From Halobacteroides halobius DSM 5150 (GTDB lineage: Bacteria; Bacillota; Halanaerobiia; Halobacteroidales; Halobacteroidaceae), in contig NC_019978.1 in assembly GCF_000328625.1 (NCBI RefSeq), forward strand, positions 2,232,001 through 2,296,000: 64,000 bases of DNA. The letters run 5' to 3'. The notes beneath the pieces are model-generated. The model saw nothing but the letters and a program-made list of their open reading frames with translations. It was not told the DNA's origin and did no database searches. The number at the start of each line of letters is the position of its first letter. The first letter of the stretch is position 1. Positions 36,198-43,518 of this stretch are shown piece by piece. The translations under genes and the position numbers were made by a program.

Positions 36198-38099
36198 TCA
36201 CTCCTCACCAATATACCCCTCTATATTCTCGACTCCTACTCTAAAAAGTTTCAAAGTTAGGTTACAAATTCGTTTAATATCCCTTAATTTATCCAGTTCA
36301 TAACTAGACCATTTATCAAACTTCTCCTCTGTATCAATAGATAAATCCCCTAATGCTACTTTATACCTTTCAAGCTGTACAAAAATAGCCTGACAAGTAA
36401 ACAAAAAGAACATATCCATCTGTGATATCATAGCCACTTCAGTATTGATCTCACCATATTTTTTTTGAGCATATGTTATAGCATCATCACTCTCTTCAAA
36501 TTCCTGCTTAGTCTTCTCTAGTAAATCAATTACTTCTATAATTCTTTCTCTAATCTCTTCTAACTTAGATAGCTTCTCCAAAACCTTTTCTTTAAACTCA
36601 TCAGCCTTGCTGTCTACTTCTTTCATTTGAAATGAGTTAACCAGTTGATGAAAAGGAGTAACCTTTTGCGTAAAATACTGTTCGGCTGTTTCTTGTAGAG
36701 TTTTTACTTCTGTTCCTTCAATATATGCTCCACCTTCTGTAGCATCAATACAATCTATTCCTGTCTCAGCAATCTTATACTCAAACCAGTCTTTAAATAT
36801 CTTCCACCATTTTCTTGCTACTAATCTTTCTCCATTATATCCTTTTACTTCTACTAAATCATCTCTAGCGGACACATCATCTACTGTAAGCTTTCCTTCA
36901 AATTCATCATACCTTGTATCTCCAGTATGAGCTAAACCATCAGAAGAAAAGGCTAAATCTTGACCAATTAAAATAATAGGCTCACAACCTAAAACTTGAG
37001 CTATACTAAAATTCAAATTAGCCACAGAATTTCCAATATCAAATCCCGTAACTCCCTCAATGTTATCTGCAAACCATTCTTCAGTATAAATATTATTTCT
37101 AAAGACAGTTATTTTTCTGCCAGGAAAATTATTATATAATTCAGGATAAGCAACTCCCCCAGTAACTAAAGTAACTTCCTGGGGAATCCTATCTTCTGCT
37201 ATTAAATCTCTAAAGAAATAATTATAAACTTCCTTTGTACGCTCCACTACCCCTACAATATCAGGAATGATCCCTTTATTAAGTAGTTTACCTAATACAG
37301 TATCAGCTGTAATAATTAGAACCTCATCTTGATACTCCTTTAATACGTCTATATTCTTATCCAATGATGGCCCAGCTGCAACACAGACTGCAGGTTTATT
37401 CTGATAAGCATCTATCTTACCTAGATTAATACTATTTAAAATATGTTTCATATTAGTAAATATCTGATCTACTCCAATCAATGTATCCCCAGGATCATTC
37501 CCTAAAGTTTTAGCCAAAAAATGTATCGTCTTAAAGAATTCCTTCTGAATTTTATTATATTTATCTCTTTCTATTTCCTTTAAAATAGGAGTTTTAAAGA
37601 AGTCAACATTTCCTGCCACTAAAGCATTATAATCTATTCGTCGCATAACCTGTTGCATCCTATGAGTATATTCCTGACTAGTACCATCAAAAATCATTAC
37701 ATTTCTAGGAATCAAAATATCTGTTAAGTCTTGCTGCTTCATTACTTCTTTTAACATGTCAAGTCTATTCTCAATAATTATTAACTGTGATTCGTGATTA
37801 AAACATCTCAATATCTCTCGTATATAATGGCCACAACCTATACCAGCTACCCCAATCAGATTATAATAACCTAAATCCAATTTTTCAATCTGCCTCTTAG
37901 CTTGACTTCGAGGCCGATATAAACTATGCACCAACTGTTCCTTATCTTGAACAGAAACTTTTAAGGTATAATCACTATTATTTTTAGTGGACAAAACTGT
38001 AAAATCATCTGCTCCATCATTCAATTGATCAATCTTATTAGCTAAATAAGGATTTATTTCTGCTAATGCTTTAAGATTCTGGCTATAAATTTCACTCAT
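36198..38099 (-). CDS. maf: Maf-type motility-associated glycosyltransferase (DUF115)
   Basis: 633 residues. Central DUF115/MptE-like domain: NKPAVCVAAGPSLDKNID (about 235-252, GPSL motif), IITADTVLGKLLNKGIIPDIVGVVE, IILIGQDLAFSSDGLAHTGD, GGAYIEGTEVKTLQE. These are the hallmarks of Maf proteins, which put pseudaminic or legionaminic acid on Ser/Thr of flagellin. N-terminal GVAGIGCGHYIREIL belongs to the accessory domain. Directly followed by fliS and preceded by fliD. With the pse genes next door this is the likely transferase for flagellin. Confidence 0.92.
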   Translation of the reverse strand: MSEIYSQNLKALAEINPYLANKIDQLNDGADDFTVLSTKNNSDYTLKVSVQDKEQLVHSLYRPRSQAKRQIEKLDLGYYNLIGVAGIGCGHYIREILRCFNHESQLIIIENRLDMLKEVMKQQDLTDILIPRNVMIFDGTSQEYTHRMQQVMRRIDYNALVAGNVDFFKTPILKEIERDKYNKIQKEFFKTIHFLAKTLGNDPGDTLIGVDQIFTNMKHILNSINLGKIDAYQNKPAVCVAAGPSLDKNIDVLKEYQDEVLIITADTVLGKLLNKGIIPDIVGVVERTKEVYNYFFRDLIAEDRIPQEVTLVTGGVAYPELYNNFPGRKITVFRNNIYTEEWFADNIEGVTGFDIGNSVANLNFSIAQVLGCEPIILIGQDLAFSSDGLAHTGDTRYDEFEGKLTVDDVSARDDLVEVKGYNGERLVARKWWKIFKDWFEYKIAETGIDCIDATEGGAYIEGTEVKTLQETAEQYFTQKVTPFHQLVNSFQMKEVDSKADEFKEKVLEKLSKLEEIRERIIEVIDLLEKTKQEFEESDDAITYAQKKYGEINTEVAMISQMDMFFLFTCQAIFVQLERYKVALGDLSIDTEEKFDKWSSYELDKLRDIKRICNLTLKLFRVGVENIEGYIGEE

Positions 38100-38159
38100 C
38101 TAAGTCACCATCCCTAACAACTTATTAAACATTACTAAATAAACTCCTACTAGAAATTA

Positions 38160-39911
38160 TTACATTAAACCTAAACTACTAATTTGACCTGATAGCCAAG
38201 ACTGTTGACTATTCATGTTAGCTATTGCTTTTTCCATTGCTAAAAATTGCTGTTCAAGATTTTGTTTTCTAAGGGCTAAATTACGTTCTTGATCTTTAAT
38301 TGATTCTTTCATTCTCTCAATTTGATCCCCTAACATTTCTGTCTTGTTAGGAATGATTCCTTCGCTTTTTACCATCATATTAGTATACTCTTTTAACTTA
38401 GTAGCAATTCCATCATAATTGTAATTTGCATCTTCACTATCAGCAGTAAATAAATCAACCACCTGTTGAGGATTATTCTGAATTGCTTTTTTAAATTCGC
38501 TTTTATTAATTGATATCTTACCATATCTATCTACCTCTATTCCTACTTCAAAAGCAGTAGTAATATCATTTCCAGTAGCTACTTCTTCAGTTAACTTGGT
38601 TCGCAAACTACTTTGTAATCGCATTAGAGTACCATCACCTTGCAAAGTTGCCTTTTTAGCACTCTTAGTATCAGTAAAATCTACTACACTATTGTATTGA
38701 TTAACCATATCCTTAAGTGCATTATATGCTTTATCAGTATCAGCACTAACATCAATAGTAGCAGTATCGCCTACTTGGGCACTATTTTCAATATTAAAGG
38801 TTACTGCATCAACTGCATTTTCAAAGCTATTATCTGAACTCGTAATTCCACTTATCCCATTAATAGTAATTTTTGCATCCTGAGCTGGCTGGTATCCATC
38901 TTCTGCATCATTACTAGGAGTATCCTCTATACCATCGGTTCCACCTTCATTTACATAGCCATTATCACTATTAGTAGAATCATAAACTCCTAAGTCAGTT
39001 AATAAATTACCTCCATTTTCATTCAAAGTCATTGAACTATCTGCTCCAGTCTTATTACTTTCTAATACAAGTCTATTATCTACTATAGAAGCAGTTACGC
39101 CTGCCTGACTATCATTGATTTTGGTTACAAAATCAGATAAAGTATCACTACTAGTCATATCAATTATTGTCTTATTAATTTGAGGGTCACTACCTACAGT
39201 ATCATATAAACTATTCTGAGTAAGGGTATTCTGTTCTCCTCCTTCAGTACCATGCATTTTTAGAGTAGTACCAGTACTAACTTGATAGCCAAAATTATAA
39301 TTTCCACCAGTGTCAGTATCAAGATTTAAATTACCTAAATTACCTTCAGCAGTAGCTAATTTAAGTGCAGTATAATTCTCTCCATTTTTACTAATAGCCA
39401 CAACATCTCCGTTACTATTGGTTAGCCCATATTTATAAGTTGAACCATCAATTGTAGTATCAGTTATATCAGTTACATCGTAAGTCTTTCCATCTTCCAT
39501 AGCAATATCACTAGCATCACCATCAGCAGTAGTAGCATCTTGAGTGCCACTAGAAGTTGCTTCTGCTATCTTAGTACTTCCTACCACTCTTTGGGCCTGA
39601 GCTTTCTGGTCAATAGTAATATCGTAACTTCCTTTGATCGCTTCTGTAGTAGCACTTGCAGTTAATACATCTTTATCACTAGTTGTTGTTTTTTTACTAG
39701 TAAAAGTCTCTTGTTTTTGCAAGTCTTCAAATAGTTTATCTAACTTAGAAAGTCGTGAATTAACATCGCGCCAAGCATTCTTTTCTTGCCTTATCTGAGA
39801 AATATCATCTTGAATTGGAGCAATAGTCTGCTGCCTACTTATATACATCATCTTTTTAATGAATTGATCAGTAGGGAATCCACTAGCTAAACCACTTAAT
39901 GAAACATCCAT
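38160..39911 (-). CDS. fliD: Flagellar filament cap protein FliD
   Basis: 583 residues. N-terminal export/coil region SLSGLASGFPTDQFIKKMM (residues 4-22), FliD_N domain to about 100, a long Ser/Thr/Asp-rich variable middle (about 110-370) and the C-terminal FliD_C domain (NALKDMVNQYNSVVDFTDTKS to MNSQQSWLSGQISSLGLM). It caps the growing filament outside the cell. The ATG at 39911 is chosen since AGGAGG is six to seven bases upstream; a GTG at 39920 would overlap that site. The Asp-rich middle may reflect adaptation to salt. Confidence 0.94.
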   Translation of the reverse strand: MDVSLSGLASGFPTDQFIKKMMYISRQQTIAPIQDDISQIRQEKNAWRDVNSRLSKLDKLFEDLQKQETFTSKKTTTSDKDVLTASATTEAIKGSYDITIDQKAQAQRVVGSTKIAEATSSGTQDATTADGDASDIAMEDGKTYDVTDITDTTIDGSTYKYGLTNSNGDVVAISKNGENYTALKLATAEGNLGNLNLDTDTGGNYNFGYQVSTGTTLKMHGTEGGEQNTLTQNSLYDTVGSDPQINKTIIDMTSSDTLSDFVTKINDSQAGVTASIVDNRLVLESNKTGADSSMTLNENGGNLLTDLGVYDSTNSDNGYVNEGGTDGIEDTPSNDAEDGYQPAQDAKITINGISGITSSDNSFENAVDAVTFNIENSAQVGDTATIDVSADTDKAYNALKDMVNQYNSVVDFTDTKSAKKATLQGDGTLMRLQSSLRTKLTEEVATGNDITTAFEVGIEVDRYGKISINKSEFKKAIQNNPQQVVDLFTADSEDANYNYDGIATKLKEYTNMMVKSEGIIPNKTEMLGDQIERMKESIKDQERNLALRKQNLEQQFLAMEKAIANMNSQQSWLSGQISSLGLM

Positions 39912-39938
39912 ACTAAACACCTCCTATAGTTATGAAAG

Positions 39939-39965
39939 AAAAAAGCCGGTCAATATGACCGACCT
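39939..39965 (-). terminator. Terminator after flagellin
   Basis: Minus strand GGTCGGTCA, loop, TGACCGGC, then TTTTTTC. It separates the highly expressed flagellin from fliD, whose start is only about 28 bases on, so fliD must rely on read-through or a promoter inside this stretch. Confidence 0.88.
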
Positions 39966-39989
39966 CTTCACTAAATAAAATATATTAAA

Positions 39990-41084
39990 TTATCCTAATA
40001 GCTGCATTACAGCCTGTGGCTTTTGATTTGCCTGAGCTAACATAGCAGTACCTGCTTGACGCATAATTCTTTGCTTACTTAACTCCATCATCTGCTTAGC
40101 CATATCTGTATCTCTAATTCTAGATCGGGCAGCTGTTAAGTTCTCTTCAGATGCAGATAAGTTATTAATTGTGTGTTCAAAACGATTCTGCTGAGCACCT
40201 AACTTAGCTCTCTCATTAGATACTTTGTTGATTGCTTGGTCAAGAACACTGATAGCCTGTTCAGCATTTTTTTGAGTAGTAACACTAATAGTACCTGTTC
40301 CTACATTTAAGTCTTCTGCTTTCATAGATCTAATACTAATTTCAGTATCCTGACCTTGATTGGCTCCAATCTGGAAAGTCACAGAATTATCAGTACCGGC
40401 TGTTTTCTGTCCAGCAGTAACTGTAACTGTACTAGCAGTATTAGCATTAACAGAACTTGCATCAAATTTCACCCCATCAAAGCTAATAGATGTAGCACCT
40501 GTATCTTTAGCTACTACTTCACCAAATGAATTCTCAACTACTATTCCACTAGTCGTTGTACCTACATGGCTAACCTCATATTCCCCATTAAACTCAACTT
40601 CACTATTTATTGTAACAGTAGTATTACCACTAACAGTTGCTTTAGCAACTTGACTCTTATCTTCTTGACTTCCATCAAGTAATTTCTTAGTATTAAACTC
40701 AGTCGTTTCAGCAATTCTGTCAAGTTCATGAGACAGCTGTGTCATTTCCTTTTGAATCTCTTTTCTATCAGACTTAGTATTACTATCATTAGCTGCTTGA
40801 ACAGATAATTCTCTCATTCTCTGTAAGATAGAGTGAGTCTCTTTTAGTGCCCCTTCAGCTGTCTGAATCATAGATATTCCATCCTGTGCATTCTGCTGAG
40901 CCTGAGAAAGACCTTTAATCTGGCTCTCCATCTTCTCACTAATAGCTAATCCAGCCGCATCATCAGCAGCTTTATTAATTCTTAAACCAGAAGATAACTT
41001 CTCTAATGAATCACTCATTGCTGAATTGGTATTTTGTAATTGATTATACGCATTTAAAGCTGAAATATTAGTATTAATTCTCAT
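39990..41084 (-). CDS. hag: Flagellin
   Basis: 364 residues. Conserved N-terminal D0/D1 region MRINTNISALNAYNQL to GLAISEKMESQI and C-terminal region ISVLDQAINKVSNERAKLG to MLAQANQKPQAVMQLL flank a Thr/Val/Asn-rich central domain (about 145-265), which is where Ser/Thr glycosylation would occur. The ATG at 41084 has AAGGAGG spaced by 8. Transcribed from a sigma-28-type promoter 226 bases upstream, with a CsrA-type site in the leader. Confidence 0.97.
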   Translation of the reverse strand: MRINTNISALNAYNQLQNTNSAMSDSLEKLSSGLRINKAADDAAGLAISEKMESQIKGLSQAQQNAQDGISMIQTAEGALKETHSILQRMRELSVQAANDSNTKSDRKEIQKEMTQLSHELDRIAETTEFNTKKLLDGSQEDKSQVAKATVSGNTTVTINSEVEFNGEYEVSHVGTTTSGIVVENSFGEVVAKDTGATSISFDGVKFDASSVNANTASTVTVTAGQKTAGTDNSVTFQIGANQGQDTEISIRSMKAEDLNVGTGTISVTTQKNAEQAISVLDQAINKVSNERAKLGAQQNRFEHTINNLSASEENLTAARSRIRDTDMAKQMMELSKQRIMRQAGTAMLAQANQKPQAVMQLLG

Positions 41085-41090
41085 TTCTTA

Positions 41091-41134
41091 TTCCTCCTTG
41101 AGTTTGTTTTAATTTTCAACATCCTTGTTGAAAA
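41091..41134 (-). promoter_or_regulatory. CsrA binding sites in the flagellin leader
   Basis: A perfect 8-bp stem (TTTTCAAC/GTTGAAAA, 41113-41134) has the loop AAGGAT, so the RNA reads CAACAAGGATGTTG. This contains ACAAGGATGT, identical to the core of the CsrA SELEX consensus (RUACARGGAUGU). About 13 bases downstream the Shine-Dalgarno CAAGGAGGA (41092-41100) is a second GGA site. Two sites, one over the RBS, is the arrangement known for hag of B. subtilis. CsrA should repress and FliW relieve. Confidence 0.8.
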
Positions 41135-41309
41135 TTAGGTAAGTTGATATTTTACTACTAACTATCTATAGCTTAGATAAGTTAGTAGCCATTGCTACCC
41201 TAAGTTTTGGGTAGTGGGTACTAGATAATCAATATTAGAGACTACCTACTACTCACTACTCAACTTTTTAGTATTGGGTAATTGGTACTCTCGACTCCTC
41301 TCAATACTG

Positions 41310-41335
41310 TTATCGATAAGACATTAATTTTTTTA
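41310..41335 (-). promoter_or_regulatory. Sigma-28 (sigma-D)-type promoter for flagellin
   Basis: Minus strand TAAA (41335-41332), 14-base spacer, ATCGATAA (41317-41310). Close to the consensus TAAA-N15-GCCGATAA. Implies a leader of about 215 bases. Confidence 0.65.
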
Positions 41336-41477
41336 ACCAGATTCAACCTTACTCATTTACTATTTAAGTCTATTAAATAAGTATACCTTCATATTACTGG
41401 CCAAAATCATCTAATTACTCTTCATTTCATTATTATTCGATATTAGATGTTGAGTTTTACCCATTATAAATCACACA

Positions 41478-41708
41478 CTACTCATTACTTATTTTTTTAA
41501 TTAATTCACTCAAACTCCCAACCTTCTGACTTGCTGCCTCTTTATTAGTTGCTTCTATTTCTTGATAGATTTCTTTACGATGAATCTCAATATCTTGAGG
41601 AGCATCAATACCTAACCTAACTTGTCCTCCTCCAGCCTCTACTACTGTAATTTCTATATTATCTCCTACCATGATACTTTCATTTTCTTTACGAGTTAGG
41701 ACTAACAT
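41478..41708 (-). CDS. csrA: Carbon storage regulator CsrA
   Basis: RNA-binding translational regulator, 76 residues. Starts [22 protein letters not shown] with [22 protein letters not shown], the conserved beta-core including the RNA-contacting Arg. The C-terminal extension ([18 protein letters not shown]) is longer than in E. coli CsrA, as is usual in Firmicutes; its last codons AGT AAT GAG TAG coincide with the GT-rich repeat. It pairs functionally with FliW to control flagellin translation, but here a foreign gene separates them. Confidence 0.96.
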   Translation of the reverse strand: MLVLTRKENESIMVGDNIEITVVEAGGGQVRLGIDAPQDIEIHRKEIYQEIEATNKEAASQKVGSLSELIKKISNE

Positions 41709-41721
41709 TTTTTCACCTCAT

Positions 41722-41835
41722 TTAGTATTGGGTAATGGGTAATGGGTATTGGGTAATGGGTGTTGGGCAATGGGTATTGGGTTATCGGCTTTACTCACTA
41801 CACACTACTCACTACACACTACTCACTACACATTA
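41722..41835. repeat. GT/AC fold-back array between IVP copy 2 and csrA
   Basis: Coding strand: GT-rich arm (AGTAATGTGTAGTGAGTAGTG and repeats, 41793-41835), the joint AAAGCCGATAACCC (41779-41792), then an AC-rich arm (CAATACCCATTACCC-type, 41722-41780). Plus-strand joint GGGTTATCGG is shared with the array at 42200-42445. The units are about 6-7 bp, imperfect, in many frames with stops. Confidence 0.8.
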
Positions 41836-42183
41836 CTTGATAGATCTCATCAACCCTGCTAACATCTTACTTATTTGGTTTATCCTTTCTTTAAACTCTA
41901 AATATTTTTCTTCACTTATGTAATCTAAATCTTTGGCTAATAAAATATGATATTTGAGTTCACCTACTGAACCTCTAGCAATACCAACAAATTGTTTATA
42001 CTCTCCTTGAGTCTTTCTATGACTTCCTTCCATCAAATTAGAATTAATAGAAGAACTAGCTCTTCTTATCTGAGACACCAGACCATACTTTTCTTCTTTA
42101 GGAAAAGAATCAGTTGTTTTATACAAATCTATTGTTAATTTATGAGCCTTCTGAAAGACATCTAAATCTTCAATATACTTCAT
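41833..42183 (-). CDS. Four-helix-bundle protein of the 23S rRNA intervening-sequence type (copy 2)
   Basis: 116 residues from the ATG at 42183 (AGGGGTG nine bases upstream); in-frame codons upstream of it are repeat sequence (THNSIPNTHNPIP). Helices YIEDLDVFQKAHKLTIDLYK, SQIRRASSSINSNLMEGSH, GIARGSVGELKYHILLAKDL, RINQISKMLAGLMRS parallel copy 1 closely. It lies between fliW and csrA, which are normally neighbours, with a fold-back array on each side and its stop codon in one of them. Looks like a mobile or duplicating cassette; no transposase is present. Confidence 0.9.
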   Translation of the reverse strand: MKYIEDLDVFQKAHKLTIDLYKTTDSFPKEEKYGLVSQIRRASSSINSNLMEGSHRKTQGEYKQFVGIARGSVGELKYHILLAKDLDYISEEKYLEFKERINQISKMLAGLMRSIK

Positions 42184-42199
42184 ATAACTATACACCCCT

Positions 42200-42445
42200 T
42201 TGATTAATGTTGGGTTATGGGTAATCGGTATTGGGTTATGAGTGTTGGGTATTGAGTTATGGGTTATCGGTTTCACACACTACACATCACACACTACCTA
42301 CTACTCATCACTCATTACTCATCACTCATCACTCATTACTCATTACTCATTACTCGCTACACACCACACACTACTCATTACTCGCTACACATTACACACT
42401 ACACACTACTCACTACCCATTACCCGCTACTTTCTTATTACCCGC
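42200..42445. repeat. Long GT/AC fold-back array between fliW and IVP copy 2
   Basis: Coding strand: about 160 bases of GT-rich units (GTAGCGGGTAAT, AGTAATGAGTGATGAGTAG, GTGTAGTGTGTAATG), joint GAAACCGATAACCC (42261-42274), then about 60 bases of AC-rich units (ATAACTCAATACCCAACACTC). Arms can pair as an imperfect long hairpin. All six frames of it give low-complexity peptides, so plus-strand ORFs here are artefacts. The fliW stop is inside the array. Confidence 0.85.
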
Positions 42446-42883
42446 TACTTTCCTATTATCTCTATCACTAAATAATTTGAATTTGACTGGATAACTTGTA
42501 TCCTCTAAAATAATCTGTCTACCAATCCTCTCTCTCTTATTAATCACTAGTGGTGCTTTTAGATTCATTGTCATCTCTTTTGGATTATCTGGTACTACCA
42601 CAATATTAATCACCAATACATCCTCTTGACCATTAATTTTTAGCTCTCGCTTTACACTCTCTTTTAAATCAAATTCATAAGTTTGACAAAAAGCCCACGG
42701 TTCAGTAACTACAAAAGCTAAATCTGGATTATGTACCGCTTGTAACCAAAAGAAATCAGTCTCTTGATCTTCTATTAGCATAAACTGTTTCTCATCTTTA
42801 AATCCATATAACCCTTGGTGAAAAATAATTATTTCTTCTTCTGAAACTTCTATCTCACCAAATCTAGTTGTTTCTATCCTCAT
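42413..42883 (-). CDS. fliW: Flagellar assembly factor FliW
   Basis: Binds flagellin and CsrA; free FliW sequesters CsrA so flagellin is made when export is active. 156 residues. ETTRFGEIEVSEEEIIIFHQGLYGFKDEKQFMLI, FFWLQAVHNPDLAFVVTEPW and VLVINIVVVPDNP are family motifs. ATG at 42883 with GGAGG eight bases upstream; an earlier in-frame start at 42898 lies before that site. The C-terminus ends RKVAGNKKVAGNG, written by tandem GTAGCGGGTAAT units, so the native tail has been replaced or extended by the array. Confidence 0.93.
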   Translation of the reverse strand: MRIETTRFGEIEVSEEEIIIFHQGLYGFKDEKQFMLIEDQETDFFWLQAVHNPDLAFVVTEPWAFCQTYEFDLKESVKRELKINGQEDVLVINIVVVPDNPKEMTMNLKAPLVINKRERIGRQIILEDTSYPVKFKLFSDRDNRKVAGNKKVAGNG

Positions 42884-42948
42884 GCTATTAACCTCCATGC
42901 TAGGTATTGAGTAGTCAGTGTCTACACATTACATATTTAAATTATCAA

Positions 42949-43503
42949 TTATTTCCTCACATCTACTGCCCTAATCTCTAACTTAGGCTTCTGCTGTTGA
43001 TAAACCTTTACTTTTCCCCAGTCTAAATCTACCTTAGGCCAACTTGGCTGTGAGTTTAACTGCACTCCATCAAAATCTTGTTTCTTAAATTCAATCTCTT
43101 GTTTTCCAACTTTGACCTTAACGTCAGCTCCTCGCTTCCATCTTAAACCTACCTTTCTCTTTTTGTTTTGAGAATTTTTCTTAGCTTGCTGGATTAGGGG
43201 TTTACCTCCTTTTTCAATAGCTGCTAGTTTATCTCCTTCTTTTGCATATTCGGCAATCGATTTTAAAGCAGCTTGTTGACCCTGTTTAGCTAACTGACGA
43301 CTATAAGCTGATTGAGTTTTATAATTTAGATCAGCTCGTGCTTGAGTCATATCAACCTTTACTTTAGTAGGTTTAGAATTTATTTTTAGTTTACCCGGAA
43401 TCTGCTGTAATTTAAACTTGCCTGGTGTTTGCCTTACTTTTATTTGAGGAGGTTTTATCTGTAAACCAATTTTAGCAAACTGTTGATTGATTTTTAAGCG
43501 CAA
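42949..43503 (-). CDS. DUF6470 (YviE-like) flagellar-operon protein
   Basis: 184 residues, basic. Starts RLKINQQFAKIGLQIKPPQIKVRQTPGKFKLQQ, Gln/Pro/Lys-rich, with QARADLNYKTQSAYSRQLAKQGQQAALKSIAEYAKEGDKL in the middle; this matches DUF6470, which sits between flgL and fliW in Firmicutes such as B. subtilis (yviE). Function unknown. The likely start is TTG at 43503, placed eight bases after AGGGGAG; a TTG at 43512 is too close to that site. Confidence 0.85.
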   Translation of the reverse strand: MRLKINQQFAKIGLQIKPPQIKVRQTPGKFKLQQIPGKLKINSKPTKVKVDMTQARADLNYKTQSAYSRQLAKQGQQAALKSIAEYAKEGDKLAAIEKGGKPLIQQAKKNSQNKKRKVGLRWKRGADVKVKVGKQEIEFKKQDFDGVQLNSQPSWPKVDLDWGKVKVYQQQKPKLEIRAVDVRK

Positions 43504-43518
43504 AAGTATCAACTCCCC

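Larger units (their letters stand above)
41085..41477. other. Flagellin leader and csrA-flagellin intergenic region
   Basis: No gene. From the flagellin side: CsrA hairpin (41113-41134); a stem of about 14 bp, CTACTAAC...GTTAGTAG (41158-41191); a GT/AC fold-back array of the window-wide type (41205-41290); the sigma-28 promoter (41310-41335); then AT-rich sequence to the csrA stop. Confidence 0.7.

Noticed and set aside
40360-40653. Plus-strand reading frame within flagellin
   Set aside because: Antisense of the flagellin variable domain, composition follows flagellin codons.
41722-42445. Possible CRISPR array
   Set aside because: Units are 6-7 bp and imperfect, with no unique spacers, no leader and no cas genes.
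42231-42494. Three overlapping plus-strand reading frames rich in Thr/His/Tyr/Leu
   Set aside because: They are translations of the GT/AC array in different frames; no RBS, low-complexity peptide.
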